Shown piece after piece: positions 52,891 through 62,836 of a stretch of 64,000 nt of DNA. Origin of the DNA: DSYU01 sp964437595 (GTDB lineage: Bacteria > Chloroflexota > Anaerolineae > Anaerolineales > Anaerolineaceae); contig CAYTHO010000008.1 in assembly GCA_964437595.1 (NCBI GenBank), positions 34,094-98,093 on the forward strand, written 5' to 3'. The notes beneath the pieces are model-generated. The model was given only the letters and a program-made list of their open reading frames with translations. It did no database searches and was not told the DNA's origin. Position 1 is the first letter of the stretch; the number at the start of each line of letters is the position of its first letter. The translations under genes were made by a program, and so were the position numbers.

Positions 52891-53874
52891 ATGAGCGTTC
52901 AAATCATCAACGGTGCATCGATCCCAAACCTCCCATGGGAGGATCGCCCTGCAGGAAGTTCAGATGTTATCTGGCGTTACAGCCAGAACCCGGTCATTCC
53001 ACGCAATTTAAACCCCAATACGAACAGCATCTTTAACAGCGCGGTCATCCCTTATAAAGGTGCGTACGTGGGTGTTTTTCGGTGCGATGATAAGCGCCGG
53101 GTAATGAACATCTACTTTGGCAGCAGCCCGGATGGTTTGAAGTGGCAGATCAACCAGAACCCGATTGAGTGGGTCTGTAATGACCCGGAGATTGCTAAAT
53201 TCCAGTACCGCTATGATCCGCGCCTGACGTGGTTGGAAGATCGTTATTACATCACCTGGTGCAATGGATATCACGGCCCGACGATTGGCGTGGGATATAC
53301 CCATGATTTCCAGACGTATTACCAGTTGGACAACGCGTTTCTGCCGTTTAACCGCAACGGCGTGCTCTTCCCGCGCAGAATCGGTGGCAAATATGTCATG
53401 CTCAGCCGGCCCAGTGATAATGGGCATACCCCGTTTGGGGATATTTATTACAGCGAAAGCCCGGATTTAGAGCATTGGGGTCATCACCGCTATGTGATGG
53501 GAACAGGCTCCTGGTGCTATACCAAAGTGGGCGCCGGGCCGATCCCGATCGAGACATCGGAAGGCTGGTTGTTGATCTTCCACGGCGTACTAACTTCTTG
53601 CAATGGTTACGTGTACAGCATGGGCGCCGCGCTGCTCGACCTGGACCAGCCCTGGAAGGTGATCTACCGGGCGGAACCATACTTGATGTCTCCGCAAATG
53701 CTGTACGAATGCGTCGGTGATGTGCCCAACGTTGTTTTCCCCTGCGCTGCCCTGGTGGATGCGGATACCCAGCGCATGGCGATCTATTACGGCGCGGCAG
53801 ACACCGTGACCGCCATGGCGTTCGCCCGGGTCGACGAAATGGTGCAGTTTGTCAAAGACAACGCGATTAAGTAA
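52891..53874 (+). CDS. GH130 mannoside phosphorylase-like protein
   Basis: A 327-residue five-bladed beta-propeller of GH130. Conserved segments are FNSAVIPYKGAYVGVFRCDD, YDPRLTWLEDRYYITW (the catalytic-region Asp in YDPR) and LLIFHGVLTSCNGYVYSMGA. GH130 enzymes phosphorolyse beta-1,4- or beta-1,2-mannosides to mannose 1-phosphate, or are mannosidases. The ATG at 52891 follows AGGAG by 6-7 bases; an upstream ATG at 52852 has no site. It complements the beta-mannosidase and alpha-mannosidase on both sides in mannoside breakdown. Confidence 0.88.
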   Translation: MSVQIINGASIPNLPWEDRPAGSSDVIWRYSQNPVIPRNLNPNTNSIFNSAVIPYKGAYVGVFRCDDKRRVMNIYFGSSPDGLKWQINQNPIEWVCNDPEIAKFQYRYDPRLTWLEDRYYITWCNGYHGPTIGVGYTHDFQTYYQLDNAFLPFNRNGVLFPRRIGGKYVMLSRPSDNGHTPFGDIYYSESPDLEHWGHHRYVMGTGSWCYTKVGAGPIPIETSEGWLLIFHGVLTSCNGYVYSMGAALLDLDQPWKVIYRAEPYLMSPQMLYECVGDVPNVVFPCAALVDADTQRMAIYYGAADTVTAMAFARVDEMVQFVKDNAIK

Positions 53875-53893
53875 GCCTTGAGAAAACAAGCGC

Positions 53894-56800
53894 CTACATC
53901 TGCAGTTTGAAGGATACAATTTCGAACGGCCTGATGGTGAATTCCAGTCCGCCGGTGGGCCAGTCGATCGGCGCGCCGGGTTCGGGGTCTTCGAGCAGGT
54001 TACAGCGCTGCGCCGATTTCACCGGCAGGGTGGTGCGCAGGCAAGCAGCGCTCTGCGCGCCGTGGGATTCGTATAGGCGAACGATGATATCGCCCGAATC
54101 CTCGGCTTTTTTGACCGTTTCAATAACCACAGCCGGGTTGTCGATGCTGAAAAACGAGCGCTGCGTCACCTCCGCGGCGGTGGGGAACACCTGCAGGGGA
54201 ATGTTAAAGCGGTAACCTTCTTCGATGACGCCGGCGGTTTGCGGGGACCCGGGATGCGGTAGAAGCGCATAGCGGAAACTGTGATGGCCCTGGTCGGCCT
54301 CGGGATCAGGGGCGGTCGGCCCGCGCAGCAGCGAAAGGCGCATCACGTTGCCGTGGGTGGCATGGCCGTATTTACAGTCATTGAGCAGTGCAACGCCGAA
54401 GGATGAATCGGAGAGGTCGGCCCAGCGGTGCGCGACCACTTCAAAGCGGGCCATATCCCAACTGGTGTTGAAATGGGTGGGGCGCTGCAGGTGGCCGAAT
54501 TGAATTTCGTAGGTGGCATTCATCGCGCGGACGTTCAGCGGAAACTCAACTTTGAGGAATTTGTGCTGTTCGTGCCACTCGACCTGCGTGTTGAAATCCA
54601 GGCGCGGCGAGACAGCCGTGAGGGATACCGTCTGTTCGATGGTACTGTTGGGGGTCAGATCGTACGCAAACGCAACCGAGACGCGCAGCGGTCCGCGCTC
54701 GATAATTCGGCACGACCTGGCTGCCGGACCTTCTACCCGCTTTTCCAGGTGAAAGGCATCCACATCCCAGGCGTCCCAGAAGACGGGCTGGTCGTCGAAT
54801 AGAACGAAATGGTTGGCGGGCTGGTCGGGTTGAATGCTTTCGCGCTGGGCGCGCTTGTCGAACAGGCTGGCGAGGCTGCCATCCCTGCGGAGCACGGCGC
54901 GCACGGCGTCATTTTCGAGTACAATCTGGTCGCCCTGCTCGGTGATCGACGCCTGCTGAATGGAATGGGCAGCAGGTGCGAATACGGCGTAGCCATACGC
55001 CGGGACGCTGGCGATAGCGAGGGGCTTCCCACTCGCGCCGGTTTGGGACGTAAGGCTGCCTTCAGGCAGTTCGGCAACCTCGCTGCGCGCGAAGCCGGTG
55101 GTATTGATGGCGCACACCTGGCTGCCCCGCGGGTCGGGGCTGCCGAGCAGGTTAGCGACCGCCTGGCTGCGCAGGGTGGCGCCGGCGTCCAGCACGTCCT
55201 GATAATGGCGGTCTGAATCCTGGTACACCAGGTCGATCGAAGAACCGGGGATGATATCGTGGAACTGGTTGGTCAGCACCAGTTTCCACATACGGTCGAT
55301 CTCGGTGGTGGGATACGCCGCGCCCTGGCTGGCGTGCGCGACCGCGGAGAGGAATTCCACATCGTGGAGCATAAACTCGCTCAAGCGGTTATATTTTTTG
55401 TTGTTGGCCTGGGTGGTGTACGTCCCACGGTGCAGCTCAAAATACAGCTCGCCCACCCAGGTGAGCAGGTCCTGGCTGTTTTGTTCCAGGCGGTTGAAGA
55501 ACTGGCTCGGCGAGCGCATCTCAACCCGAGGCAGGCCGTCTACATCCTTCATGCGCTGGATCAGTTCGAGCATGGGGCGGGTGGGGCCGCCGCCGCCGTC
55601 GCCAAAACCAAATAACAGGTAAGCCTCGGTCGAACGGTCGAGGTCTTTGTAGTTGGATACGCTGTAGAGCACTTCCTGCACGTTGGCCACAGAGTTGTAG
55701 GTATCGGCAGGGGGGAAGTGGGTGAGCACGCGGCTGCCGTCCAGCCCTTCCCACCAGAAGGTGTGGCTGGAAAGCTTGTTGAACTGGTTCCAGGACAGCT
55801 TGATGGTGAGGAAGTAATTCATTCCCACCTGGCGTAGAATCTGAGGGAGCGCGGCAGAATAGCCAAACACATCCGGTTCCCAGAACTCCGCGCAGGTGAT
55901 GCCAAACTCGCGGCGGAAGAAGCGCTGCCCGTACAGGAACTGGCGCACCAGCGATTCGCCGGACGGCAGGTTGCAGTCTGGCTCAACCCACGAGCCGCCG
56001 GTAGGGATAAACTGCCCATTTTTCACTTTCGCTTTAATCCGCTCAAACAGGTCAGGGCAGCTTTCTTTGATCCATTCAAGCTGCTGCGCCTGAGAACAGG
56101 CAAAACGATACTCGGGGTATTCCTCCATCATGGTGACCGCGCTGGAGAAGGTACGCATACTTTTGCGGCGGGTTTCCGCCAGCGGCCATAGCCAGGCTGT
56201 ATCGATGTGGGCATGGCCTACCGCAGAAAGGTTAAACTGGCCGTCTCCGTTGTGATCTGAAAGGTATTTCGCGGCGGTCTCACGGGCCGCGCGCCAGGTG
56301 GACCGGTCGGAAAGATCGATCTGGTTGACCATTTTGTTGGCAGCAAAAAGCGCCTGACCGCCGCGCGGCGAACTGGTCGGCAGCTCCTGGGCCATGTCAG
56401 CAATGACTTTATAATCCCAAAACAGGTCCCAGGCTTCGCGGTCGAATACGGCAATTTCGGCCTGCCGCAGCAGGCCAACCTCGGCCAGGCGGACCGCGTC
56501 GCTGCCGTACCCCTGGCCAAAGAGGTTATTTACGGCCATTTCCACATACAAAATCACCGATTCCCCGCCGCTGGCTTTTCGAGTCAGGATAAATTCCGGG
56601 CGGGTGGCCCCCACAAAACCCGGATAGAATGCTCCTCCTGTGCCGGTGAGGCCTTGAACGGGTTTTTCATCCCGCCAGACCAGGGCTTCAGAGGTGGAAT
56701 CCCAAAGGAAGTGCACCTCACGGCCAGCCCACGCCGTGGGAATCTCGGTTTCTACACGGAACCAGTGCGTCGACCAGAAGGGGCCAAAGTGCTGGCCTAC

Positions 56801-56980
56801 GACCGCCGGTTGATAGTCTCCGTTCACTGCTTCGGCATACGAAATCCGGCCAGGCGCGGCGAATACGGATAGCTTCACAGGCGCTCGATCCGTATATATT
56901 TTTCCAAAAATGCCACGCTCTGTGGCAAAGGATTGGATGCGTTTTCGGGTAAGCTCTGGATGTTTTTGCATGGGGTCCAT
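53894..56980 (-). CDS. GH38 alpha-mannosidase
   Basis: A 1028-residue GH38 enzyme. The N-terminal catalytic domain shows the zinc-binding SAVGHAHIDTAWLWPLAE (His256, Asp260) and the nucleophile Asp370 in FWEPDVFGYSAALPQ; a further zinc ligand is in NQFHDIIPGSSI. The C-terminal half is beta-rich (DNPAVVIETVKKAEDSG, FEIVSFKLQM). It hydrolyses alpha-mannosides. No signal peptide is seen. The first ATG (56980) is taken; the ATG at 56971 is an alternative. It is convergent with the GH130 gene (19-base gap) and divergent from the aminotransferase. Confidence 0.95.
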   Translation of the reverse strand: MDPMQKHPELTRKRIQSFATERGIFGKIYTDRAPVKLSVFAAPGRISYAEAVNGDYQPAVVGQHFGPFWSTHWFRVETEIPTAWAGREVHFLWDSTSEALVWRDEKPVQGLTGTGGAFYPGFVGATRPEFILTRKASGGESVILYVEMAVNNLFGQGYGSDAVRLAEVGLLRQAEIAVFDREAWDLFWDYKVIADMAQELPTSSPRGGQALFAANKMVNQIDLSDRSTWRAARETAAKYLSDHNGDGQFNLSAVGHAHIDTAWLWPLAETRRKSMRTFSSAVTMMEEYPEYRFACSQAQQLEWIKESCPDLFERIKAKVKNGQFIPTGGSWVEPDCNLPSGESLVRQFLYGQRFFRREFGITCAEFWEPDVFGYSAALPQILRQVGMNYFLTIKLSWNQFNKLSSHTFWWEGLDGSRVLTHFPPADTYNSVANVQEVLYSVSNYKDLDRSTEAYLLFGFGDGGGGPTRPMLELIQRMKDVDGLPRVEMRSPSQFFNRLEQNSQDLLTWVGELYFELHRGTYTTQANNKKYNRLSEFMLHDVEFLSAVAHASQGAAYPTTEIDRMWKLVLTNQFHDIIPGSSIDLVYQDSDRHYQDVLDAGATLRSQAVANLLGSPDPRGSQVCAINTTGFARSEVAELPEGSLTSQTGASGKPLAIASVPAYGYAVFAPAAHSIQQASITEQGDQIVLENDAVRAVLRRDGSLASLFDKRAQRESIQPDQPANHFVLFDDQPVFWDAWDVDAFHLEKRVEGPAARSCRIIERGPLRVSVAFAYDLTPNSTIEQTVSLTAVSPRLDFNTQVEWHEQHKFLKVEFPLNVRAMNATYEIQFGHLQRPTHFNTSWDMARFEVVAHRWADLSDSSFGVALLNDCKYGHATHGNVMRLSLLRGPTAPDPEADQGHHSFRYALLPHPGSPQTAGVIEEGYRFNIPLQVFPTAAEVTQRSFFSIDNPAVVIETVKKAEDSGDIIVRLYESHGAQSAACLRTTLPVKSAQRCNLLEDPEPGAPIDWPTGGLEFTIRPFEIVSFKLQM

Positions 56981-57175
56981 TGTTCGGGATACTGGTTATG
57001 AGGCGTTTGATTATTTTCGGGCGTTATCTGCGCCGGTGATATTGGCGCTGCTGGAGATTATATTATGAATTGAGCGCGCGCTTAGAAATACCTCTGATCC
57101 GTTTTTTGTGATAGTATTCAGGCAACCGGTGGTTAACCGTGATTCTACCGAAATGAAAAAAAGACGAGGGAAGGA

Positions 57176-58528
57176 ATGGCCGAAATCTCAGATGCGGAAA
57201 TTCTTCCGCTGGCGCTGGAGCATAATTTCTGGACCTGGTCGGCCCAGGCGCATGTAAGCCCCATTCCGGTGAAGCGAGCGGAGGGCGTGTATTTTTGGGA
57301 TGTGGATGGCAAGCGCTACCTGGACTTGAACTCCATGGTCATGTGCGTCAATATCGGGCATGGAAACCAGCGGGTAATCGAAGCGATGGTACAGCAGGCG
57401 CGCGAGCTGCCCTTTGCCGGCCCAGGCATGGCCACGAAGCCACGCGCTCTGCTGGGCAAGCTGCTGGCGGAGATCGTTCCAGAGGGATTAACCAAATTTC
57501 TTTATACCCTGGGCGGAGCAGACGCGAACGAAAACGCGATCAAGCTGGCGCGCGGCTTCACCGGCAGGCACAAGATTCTGGCGCGCTACCGTTCCTATCA
57601 TGGCGCAACCGCCGGGGCAATGGCGGCTACGGGCGATCCGCGCCGTGTGGCCTGGGAGCCCAACCTGATGCCTGGGGTGGTGCATTTCCTCGACCCGTAC
57701 CGCTACCGCTCTACGTTTCACCGGGGAAGGCCGGGGGTTTCGGAAGCGGAATTTACCCAGGATTATCTCAATCATCTGGAGGAGATTATCCAGTATGAGG
57801 GGCCGCACACCATCGCGGCGGTGATGCTGGAAACCGTTACTGGAACCAATGGCGTAATCATCCCTCCGGATGGATACCTGCAGGGCGTCCGCGCCCTGTG
57901 CGACAGGTACGGCATCCTGCTGATCTGCGATGAGGTGATGAGCGGTTTTGGACGGACGGGGAAATGGTTCGCGGTGGAGCACTGGGGGGTCAAGCCGGAT
58001 ATCATGACGATGGCCAAAGGGCTGACCTCTGGTTATGCGCCGCTGGGCGCGGTTGCCATGCGGCCTGAGATCGCCGCCGCCTTCAATGAGCGCACGTACC
58101 AGGGCGGCCTGACCTATAACGGGCATCCCATTTCATTGGCAGCGGCCATCGCTAACATTGAGGTAATGAAAGAAGAAAAGCTCGTGCAGCGCGCGGAACA
58201 AACCGGCGTGGTGATGGCAGAAATGCTGGCTGAACTGGTCGACCGGCACCCATCCGTGGGGGAGGTGCGCTCGATTGGACTGTTTGGGGTGATCGAACTG
58301 GTGCGCAACCGGCAGACAAAAGAACCTATGGCGCCGTACAATGGTTCCAGCCCCGAAATGAACCGTTTGAAGAAAGCCTTGCTCGACCGCGGCGTGTTTT
58401 TATCTACCCATTGGCATACCGTTCTGTTGATCCCCCCGCTGATCATCACGCCAGAAGAACTCAAAGAAGGATTTGATGTTCTGGATGAGGCGCTGGCAAT
58501 CACGGATGCCGCGGTTCAGACAGGGTAG
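57176..58528 (+). CDS. Class III PLP-dependent aminotransferase
   Basis: A 450-residue omega-type aminotransferase. The PLP Lys281 is in MTMAKGLTSGYAPLG; Asp252 is in ILLICDEVMSGFGRTG; TLGGADANENAIKLAR and YRSYHGATAGAMAATGD are other active-site blocks. It resembles taurine-pyruvate and beta-alanine-pyruvate aminotransferases, which move an amino group between an amine or omega-amino acid and pyruvate. The substrate is not definable. GAGGGAAGGA precedes the ATG. It is divergent from the GH38 gene; the 195-base gap must hold the promoters. Confidence 0.9.
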   Translation: MAEISDAEILPLALEHNFWTWSAQAHVSPIPVKRAEGVYFWDVDGKRYLDLNSMVMCVNIGHGNQRVIEAMVQQARELPFAGPGMATKPRALLGKLLAEIVPEGLTKFLYTLGGADANENAIKLARGFTGRHKILARYRSYHGATAGAMAATGDPRRVAWEPNLMPGVVHFLDPYRYRSTFHRGRPGVSEAEFTQDYLNHLEEIIQYEGPHTIAAVMLETVTGTNGVIIPPDGYLQGVRALCDRYGILLICDEVMSGFGRTGKWFAVEHWGVKPDIMTMAKGLTSGYAPLGAVAMRPEIAAAFNERTYQGGLTYNGHPISLAAAIANIEVMKEEKLVQRAEQTGVVMAEMLAELVDRHPSVGEVRSIGLFGVIELVRNRQTKEPMAPYNGSSPEMNRLKKALLDRGVFLSTHWHTVLLIPPLIITPEELKEGFDVLDEALAITDAAVQTG

Positions 58529-58637
58529 GGCCATGTAACCTTTTCGAAGACCCATCATCTAATGGATGAAGTCTTTATCATCATCGCAATATGAAAGACC
58601 CAAGAAGCATACATCAAACCTACCTGGAGCAGGAATT

Positions 58638-59609
58638 ATGGAATTGAAAATGACGAATATGAATGCGGCAAATGTAGAACCCAATAAGCCATTAAAGGTG
58701 TTGATTTTGGGATCTGGGCCAGCGGGGTTATCCGCTGCGCTGTATGCCGCTCGGGCAGAGATGGAACCGCTGGTCATCACCGGCATGGAGATGGGTGGGC
58801 AGGCGGCGCTGACCAATACCATTGAGAATTACCCGGGCTTCCCCGAGGGAATCGGCGGCAGCCAGCTTGGCGAGCTGTTCCAGAAGCAGGCCGAGCGGTT
58901 CGGAGCGCGGATTGAGTTCGATACGGCGACCGCAGTTGACCTGTCCAAACGGCCGTTTAAAATTACTGCTTATAATCAGGAATACCTGGCCGAATCGCTG
59001 ATTATTTCCACCGGCGCGAGCCCAAACAAGCTCAAGATTCCAGGCGAAGAGAAGCTGACCGGGCGAGGCGTCTCATGGTGCGCTACCTGCGATGGCTGGT
59101 TCTTCCGCGAGAAGAATGTAGTGGTAGTGGGCGGTGGCGACAGCGCGCTGGAGGAGGGTATTTTCCTCACCCGTTTTGCCAAGACGGTAACCGTTATTCA
59201 CCGGCGTGAAGCCCTCCGCGCGGGAGCCATCTTGCAGAACCGGGCCTTTGCCAACCCCAAGATGCGCTTTGTATGGAACACAGTAGTGACCGAAATCCTC
59301 GGCCAAGACGCGGTTGAGGCGGTGCGCCTGAAGAATGTGGTCACTGGCGAAGAAAGCGAGCAGGTGACCGATGGCGTATTTATTTTTATCGGCCATACGC
59401 CCAATACCCAGATGTACAAAGGCCAGCTTGAAATGGACGATCTGGGGTACATCAAGACCAATATCCTGATGGAGACCAGCGTGCCAGGCGTGTACGCGGC
59501 AGGCGAAGCCGCCGATCCGAATTACCGCCAGGTGATCACCTCGGCAGGCATGGGCGCCGCGGCGGCTATGCAAGCGGTAAAGTTCCTGGAAAAAATGGAA
59601 GTCGAATAA
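58638..59609 (+). CDS. Thioredoxin reductase-like flavoprotein
   Basis: A 323-residue pyridine nucleotide-disulfide oxidoreductase of the thioredoxin-reductase group. FAD motif ILGSGPAGLSAALYAARA, redox-active CATC in WCATCDGWFF, NADPH motif VVVVGGGDSALEEGIFL and final FAD motif GVYAAGEAADPNYRQV are present. It reduces thioredoxin-like partners with NADPH. I chose the ATG at 58638 because GGAG lies 8 bases before it; the open frame continues upstream to 58566 without a ribosome site. No thioredoxin gene is next to it; the rhodanese near 32 kb is a possible extracytoplasmic disulfide or selenosulfide partner only in theory. Confidence 0.93.
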   Translation: MELKMTNMNAANVEPNKPLKVLILGSGPAGLSAALYAARAEMEPLVITGMEMGGQAALTNTIENYPGFPEGIGGSQLGELFQKQAERFGARIEFDTATAVDLSKRPFKITAYNQEYLAESLIISTGASPNKLKIPGEEKLTGRGVSWCATCDGWFFREKNVVVVGGGDSALEEGIFLTRFAKTVTVIHRREALRAGAILQNRAFANPKMRFVWNTVVTEILGQDAVEAVRLKNVVTGEESEQVTDGVFIFIGHTPNTQMYKGQLEMDDLGYIKTNILMETSVPGVYAAGEAADPNYRQVITSAGMGAAAAMQAVKFLEKMEVE

Positions 59610-59611
59610 AA

Positions 59612-59652
59612 AATCCCCGCCGGTCGCAAGAAGCAGCCGGCGGGGATTTTTT
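59612..59652. terminator. Bidirectional terminator between TrxR-like and LysM genes
   Basis: AATCCCCGCCGG (59612-59623) pairs perfectly with CCGGCGGGGATT (59637-59648), with A-runs before and T-runs after, so it works on both strands. Confidence 0.93.
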
Positions 59653-59653
59653 G

Positions 59654-60829
59654 TTAATTTTCAGGCTTGGGTGTTTCGGTTGGCTGCGGAGCAGGGCTGC
59701 CCGTGCCGACCCAGCTAAAGACGCGCTGCGCGCTGACCGCCCCGCCCGGTTCCCAGACGGGATTGCCGGTATCTTTATCCGTGCTAACCTGGCGAACAGG
59801 GAGCACCGACCAGCGGAATACATGTGGGTTTGTGCTGGTGGGACGGAAGCTCTCCGGGACAATGAACTTGGTATCGGTGACGTACTCAACCAGTTTGCGT
59901 GCATTCCCTTCCGTCACATCCTCGATGGTTACCGCGTAGGCTTCGTTCTGGCGCAGGGTGCCTACGGACGACCACTGCAGGGTAATCACCTCAGCGGGGT
60001 TGGTGTAGGATGCGCCATCGGCGGGCAGCAGCAGGTTCGGCGCGGCGTACGGCGGCACCGGGGTGGGCGAAGGCGTCTCCAGGCGCTGCTCGCAGAGCGG
60101 GATCACTAGCTTTTCGCCTTCATAGACCGTGTCATTGGGCTTATTGTTATATGCCATGATCGACTCGGAGCTCACCGCATAGTTGGCAGCAATGCCGCCC
60201 ATCGTGTCACCGGCTTTAACGATCACCTCTACCTTGCTGCATTCTGCTGCGGCGGCTTCGGTGGGGTTAAGCGTATTGGTTGGCGCAGGCGAAGCTGTCG
60301 GGGTTGGGCGGGGGATCTTGAGCACCGTTCCCACCGAAAGCACATCGCAGTTGATGCCGTTTAACTGGATGATGCTGTCTACCGAAACCCGGAAATTCGC
60401 CGCGATGGAGGAGCAAAGATCATCCTGTACGACTGTATACTCAATCGGCGGCTCCAGCGTCCAGGTAGGCTGGGGGCTGGGGGTGAAGGTAATGGTTGGC
60501 GTCATGCTGGCGGTGGGCGTCGTGGTGGAGGTAGGCGTGGTGGTGGCAGGTGCAGCTGCCGCGATTGGCGCCTTGTCGCCCAGGCTTTGCAGAACGGCAT
60601 AAACAACGCCTGCTCCGATGACCAGCAGCAGAATGGCCAGCCCAAAAACGACTGGCAGGCTGAGAGTCACTTGTGGAATACGTGACCCTGTAACGGCTTT
60701 GGCGGAAGAAACCGCCACACTGGGGGCAAGGTTACTGCCACACACTGAGCAGCGCGTGGCATTGATGCCCAGACGAGTCCCGCAGGTGGGACAAATTTTT
60801 GTAGTGTTTGGTTGATTATCCGGACTCAT
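59654..60829 (-). CDS. Zinc-ribbon, single-pass protein with two LysM domains
   Basis: A 391-residue protein. The cytoplasmic N-terminus has a zinc ribbon (CPTCGTRLG, CSVCGSNL), then a membrane helix (about 57-80), a Thr/Pro-rich stretch, two LysM motifs (YTVVQDDLCSSIAANF ... VLKIP; VIVKAGDTMGGIAANY ... KLVIP), another Pro/Thr linker and a C-terminal beta-rich domain (about 275-375). LysM domains bind peptidoglycan or chitin-type sugars. The combination suggests a wall-associated scaffold or sensor with an internal zinc ribbon. A hairpin, ACCGGGG/CCCCGGT (60847-60864), lies in its leader. Confidence 0.85.
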   Translation of the reverse strand: MSPDNQPNTTKICPTCGTRLGINATRCSVCGSNLAPSVAVSSAKAVTGSRIPQVTLSLPVVFGLAILLLVIGAGVVYAVLQSLGDKAPIAAAAPATTTPTSTTTPTASMTPTITFTPSPQPTWTLEPPIEYTVVQDDLCSSIAANFRVSVDSIIQLNGINCDVLSVGTVLKIPRPTPTASPAPTNTLNPTEAAAAECSKVEVIVKAGDTMGGIAANYAVSSESIMAYNNKPNDTVYEGEKLVIPLCEQRLETPSPTPVPPYAAPNLLLPADGASYTNPAEVITLQWSSVGTLRQNEAYAVTIEDVTEGNARKLVEYVTDTKFIVPESFRPTSTNPHVFRWSVLPVRQVSTDKDTGNPVWEPGGAVSAQRVFSWVGTGSPAPQPTETPKPEN

Positions 60830-61084
60830 AGTTCCCTTAACGAAATACCGGGGGAATCCCCGGTCTGGTGGGGATTATACCATATTGGAAGGAAGTGGAA
60901 AGTCAATTATGCGAGGGTCAGGCGCGGAGGCGAACGAGCCTGGTTGTCCTAAACGAATCGCAGCCTGAAATGCACAAGATTGTGCTCGGCAGGTAGGTAA
61001 TCCTCGTTGTGCGGTTTGTTCAGGCAGCGCACCTTCGCGCTCTCATTGACGATGATCCCTGCTCATGTTATCCTTGATTCAGAT

Positions 61085-62284
61085 ATGGACCTCTATAGTA
61101 TTTATTTGCATGTGCCCTTCTGCCGGCATCGCTGCAGCTACTGTGATTTTAACACGTTTGCGGGCCAGGAGCGAAATATCCCCGATTATGTCAAGGCGAT
61201 TTGCGCGGAAATCCGCGCCGTAGGTAGCAGCGCGGAGCGGCGGGTTCCTGTACGCACAATCTTTTTTGGCGGCGGCACGCCATCTCTATTGAGCGCCGCC
61301 GACCTGGAAACCATACTGGGTACGCTGCGCGAGCAGTTTATTTTTCAAGACGATATGGAAATCACCCTGGAAGCCAATCCGGGCACGGTCTCCTATGCCT
61401 ATTTACGGGACCTGCACGGGATGGGGATCAACCGGCTGAGTTTTGGCATGCAGTCTGCTCACCCAGACGATTTGCGCTTGCTGGAACGTCAGCACGATTT
61501 TTTTGATGTTGTTCAGGCGGTGGACTGGGCGCGCAAGGCGGGTTTTGACAACCTGAGCCTGGACCTTATCTTTGGGCTGCCCGGGCAGGATGTGCTTCGC
61601 TGGCAGACCACTGTTGAGCGCGCGCTGGGGATGGACCCGCAACACCTCTCCTTGTACGCGCTGACGATTGAGCACGGCACGCCGCTCCACAAACGCTGGC
61701 TGCGCGGCATGGTACCCTTGGTGAATGACGACCTGGCCGCTGACATGTACGAATATGCTATGGCCCGCCTGGAGACAGCCGGTTTTACGCAGTACGAAAT
61801 CTCGAATTGGGCGCGCAGCCGGCAGGGTGCTCTGCTTTCCAGCCAGCACAACCTACAGTACTGGCGCTGCTGGCCATACCTGGGTTTTGGGCCAGGCGCG
61901 CACGGGTTTGCTTACGACTATCATTTGGCCGGAGTGCGTACGGTGAATGTGGGCGGTATCCGGCCATATATTACGCGCTGTTTGGAGAGAACGGCAGATC
62001 GTGCTGCGGTCTTCCCCGCTGGTCCTGCCACGCGGCGCACCATCGCCATCGATACGCAGACGGAAATGCAGGAGACCATGATGGTTGGCCTGCGCCTGAC
62101 GCAAGAAGGGGTAGCGGACGCCGCCTTTCAGGAGCGGTTTGGGCAGTCAATGCGAGCCGTGTTCGGTCACGAGATCGACCGCCTGTGCGCGCTTGGACTG
62201 TTGGAATGGACGGATCAAAACTGCCTGCGCCTTACCGGGCGTGGAAAGATGCTTGGAAACCAGGTATTTATGCAGTTTGTCTAA
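61085..62284 (+). CDS. hemW: HemW-like radical SAM protein
   Basis: A 399-residue radical SAM protein. CRHRCSYCDFN is the cluster motif (CxxxCxxC), FFGGGTPSLL and EANPGTV are in the barrel, GINRLSFGMQSA and LSLDLIFGLPGQ follow. The family, once called coproporphyrinogen III oxidase-like, binds heme and is thought to deliver it. The ATG at 61085 (MDLYSIYLHVPFC) gives the usual N-terminus; the ATG at 61052 is also open. No strong ribosome site is seen for either. The gene is followed by a short zinc-ribbon gene after 46 bases. Confidence 0.92.
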   Translation: MDLYSIYLHVPFCRHRCSYCDFNTFAGQERNIPDYVKAICAEIRAVGSSAERRVPVRTIFFGGGTPSLLSAADLETILGTLREQFIFQDDMEITLEANPGTVSYAYLRDLHGMGINRLSFGMQSAHPDDLRLLERQHDFFDVVQAVDWARKAGFDNLSLDLIFGLPGQDVLRWQTTVERALGMDPQHLSLYALTIEHGTPLHKRWLRGMVPLVNDDLAADMYEYAMARLETAGFTQYEISNWARSRQGALLSSQHNLQYWRCWPYLGFGPGAHGFAYDYHLAGVRTVNVGGIRPYITRCLERTADRAAVFPAGPATRRTIAIDTQTEMQETMMVGLRLTQEGVADAAFQERFGQSMRAVFGHEIDRLCALGLLEWTDQNCLRLTGRGKMLGNQVFMQFV

Positions 62285-62330
62285 GAAAAAGTGATAACCG
62301 TAGTATATAATATGGGGGAAGGAGAATCAT

Positions 62331-62783
62331 ATGACACAAGAGACGACGTGTCCTGCATGTGGAGCACCTCTGATTATTACCAGCCCTCAAGACGCACTGC
62401 GCTGCGCGTTTTGTGGGGCGGACTTGGTTATTCAGGATGAAGCAGGTGAAGCGAAATTCCGGGTGGTAGGCCAACCGGAACCGCAAAAAGAAACATTGTC
62501 AAAACCGGTCGAGCCAGATTTGGGAGAGATGGATGCACAGTCAACAGCGGAAGCGGAACGCTTTCAAATCCCTCCTGTTGAATCGGTTCCACAGCCCCCG
62601 TCATTTCAGCCGGAGCTGTCGTCAGGCGGCGCGGGGGTATATTCGGCAGGGCAAGAACGGTCAACGGCCTCTGGCAGCAAGCGCTGGCTATGGATTGGCG
62701 GCGCAGTGGTGCTTGGCCTGCTGCTGTTGTGTATTTGCCTGGTTGTTGTAATAGCATCGCTGTTCCCAGCCATATTTGCTTAA
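62331..62783 (+). CDS. Small zinc-ribbon membrane protein
   Basis: A 150-residue protein. The N-terminus has CPACGAPL and LRCAFCGADL, a C-x2-C/C-x2-C zinc ribbon; then a Pro/Glu-rich linker and a C-terminal membrane helix (about 118-145). It resembles the N-terminal part of the LysM protein on the other side of hemW, with opposite linker length. AAGGAGA lies 6 bases before the ATG. Function is unknown. It is followed by a hairpin terminator. Confidence 0.72.
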   Translation: MTQETTCPACGAPLIITSPQDALRCAFCGADLVIQDEAGEAKFRVVGQPEPQKETLSKPVEPDLGEMDAQSTAEAERFQIPPVESVPQPPSFQPELSSGGAGVYSAGQERSTASGSKRWLWIGGAVVLGLLLLCICLVVVIASLFPAIFA

Positions 62784-62786
62784 AGT

Positions 62787-62812
62787 AGGAGCCGCCGGTG
62801 ACGGCGGCTCCT
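62787..62812. terminator. Hairpin between zinc-ribbon and recombinase genes
   Basis: AGGAGCCGCC (62787-62796) pairs with GGCGGCTCCT (62803-62812); adding one G-C pair leaves a GTGA tetraloop. It lies between convergent stop codons but lacks a T-run, so its efficiency is uncertain. Confidence 0.6.
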
Positions 62813-62836
62813 GTCAATATCCTACAGGCAGGCCCA

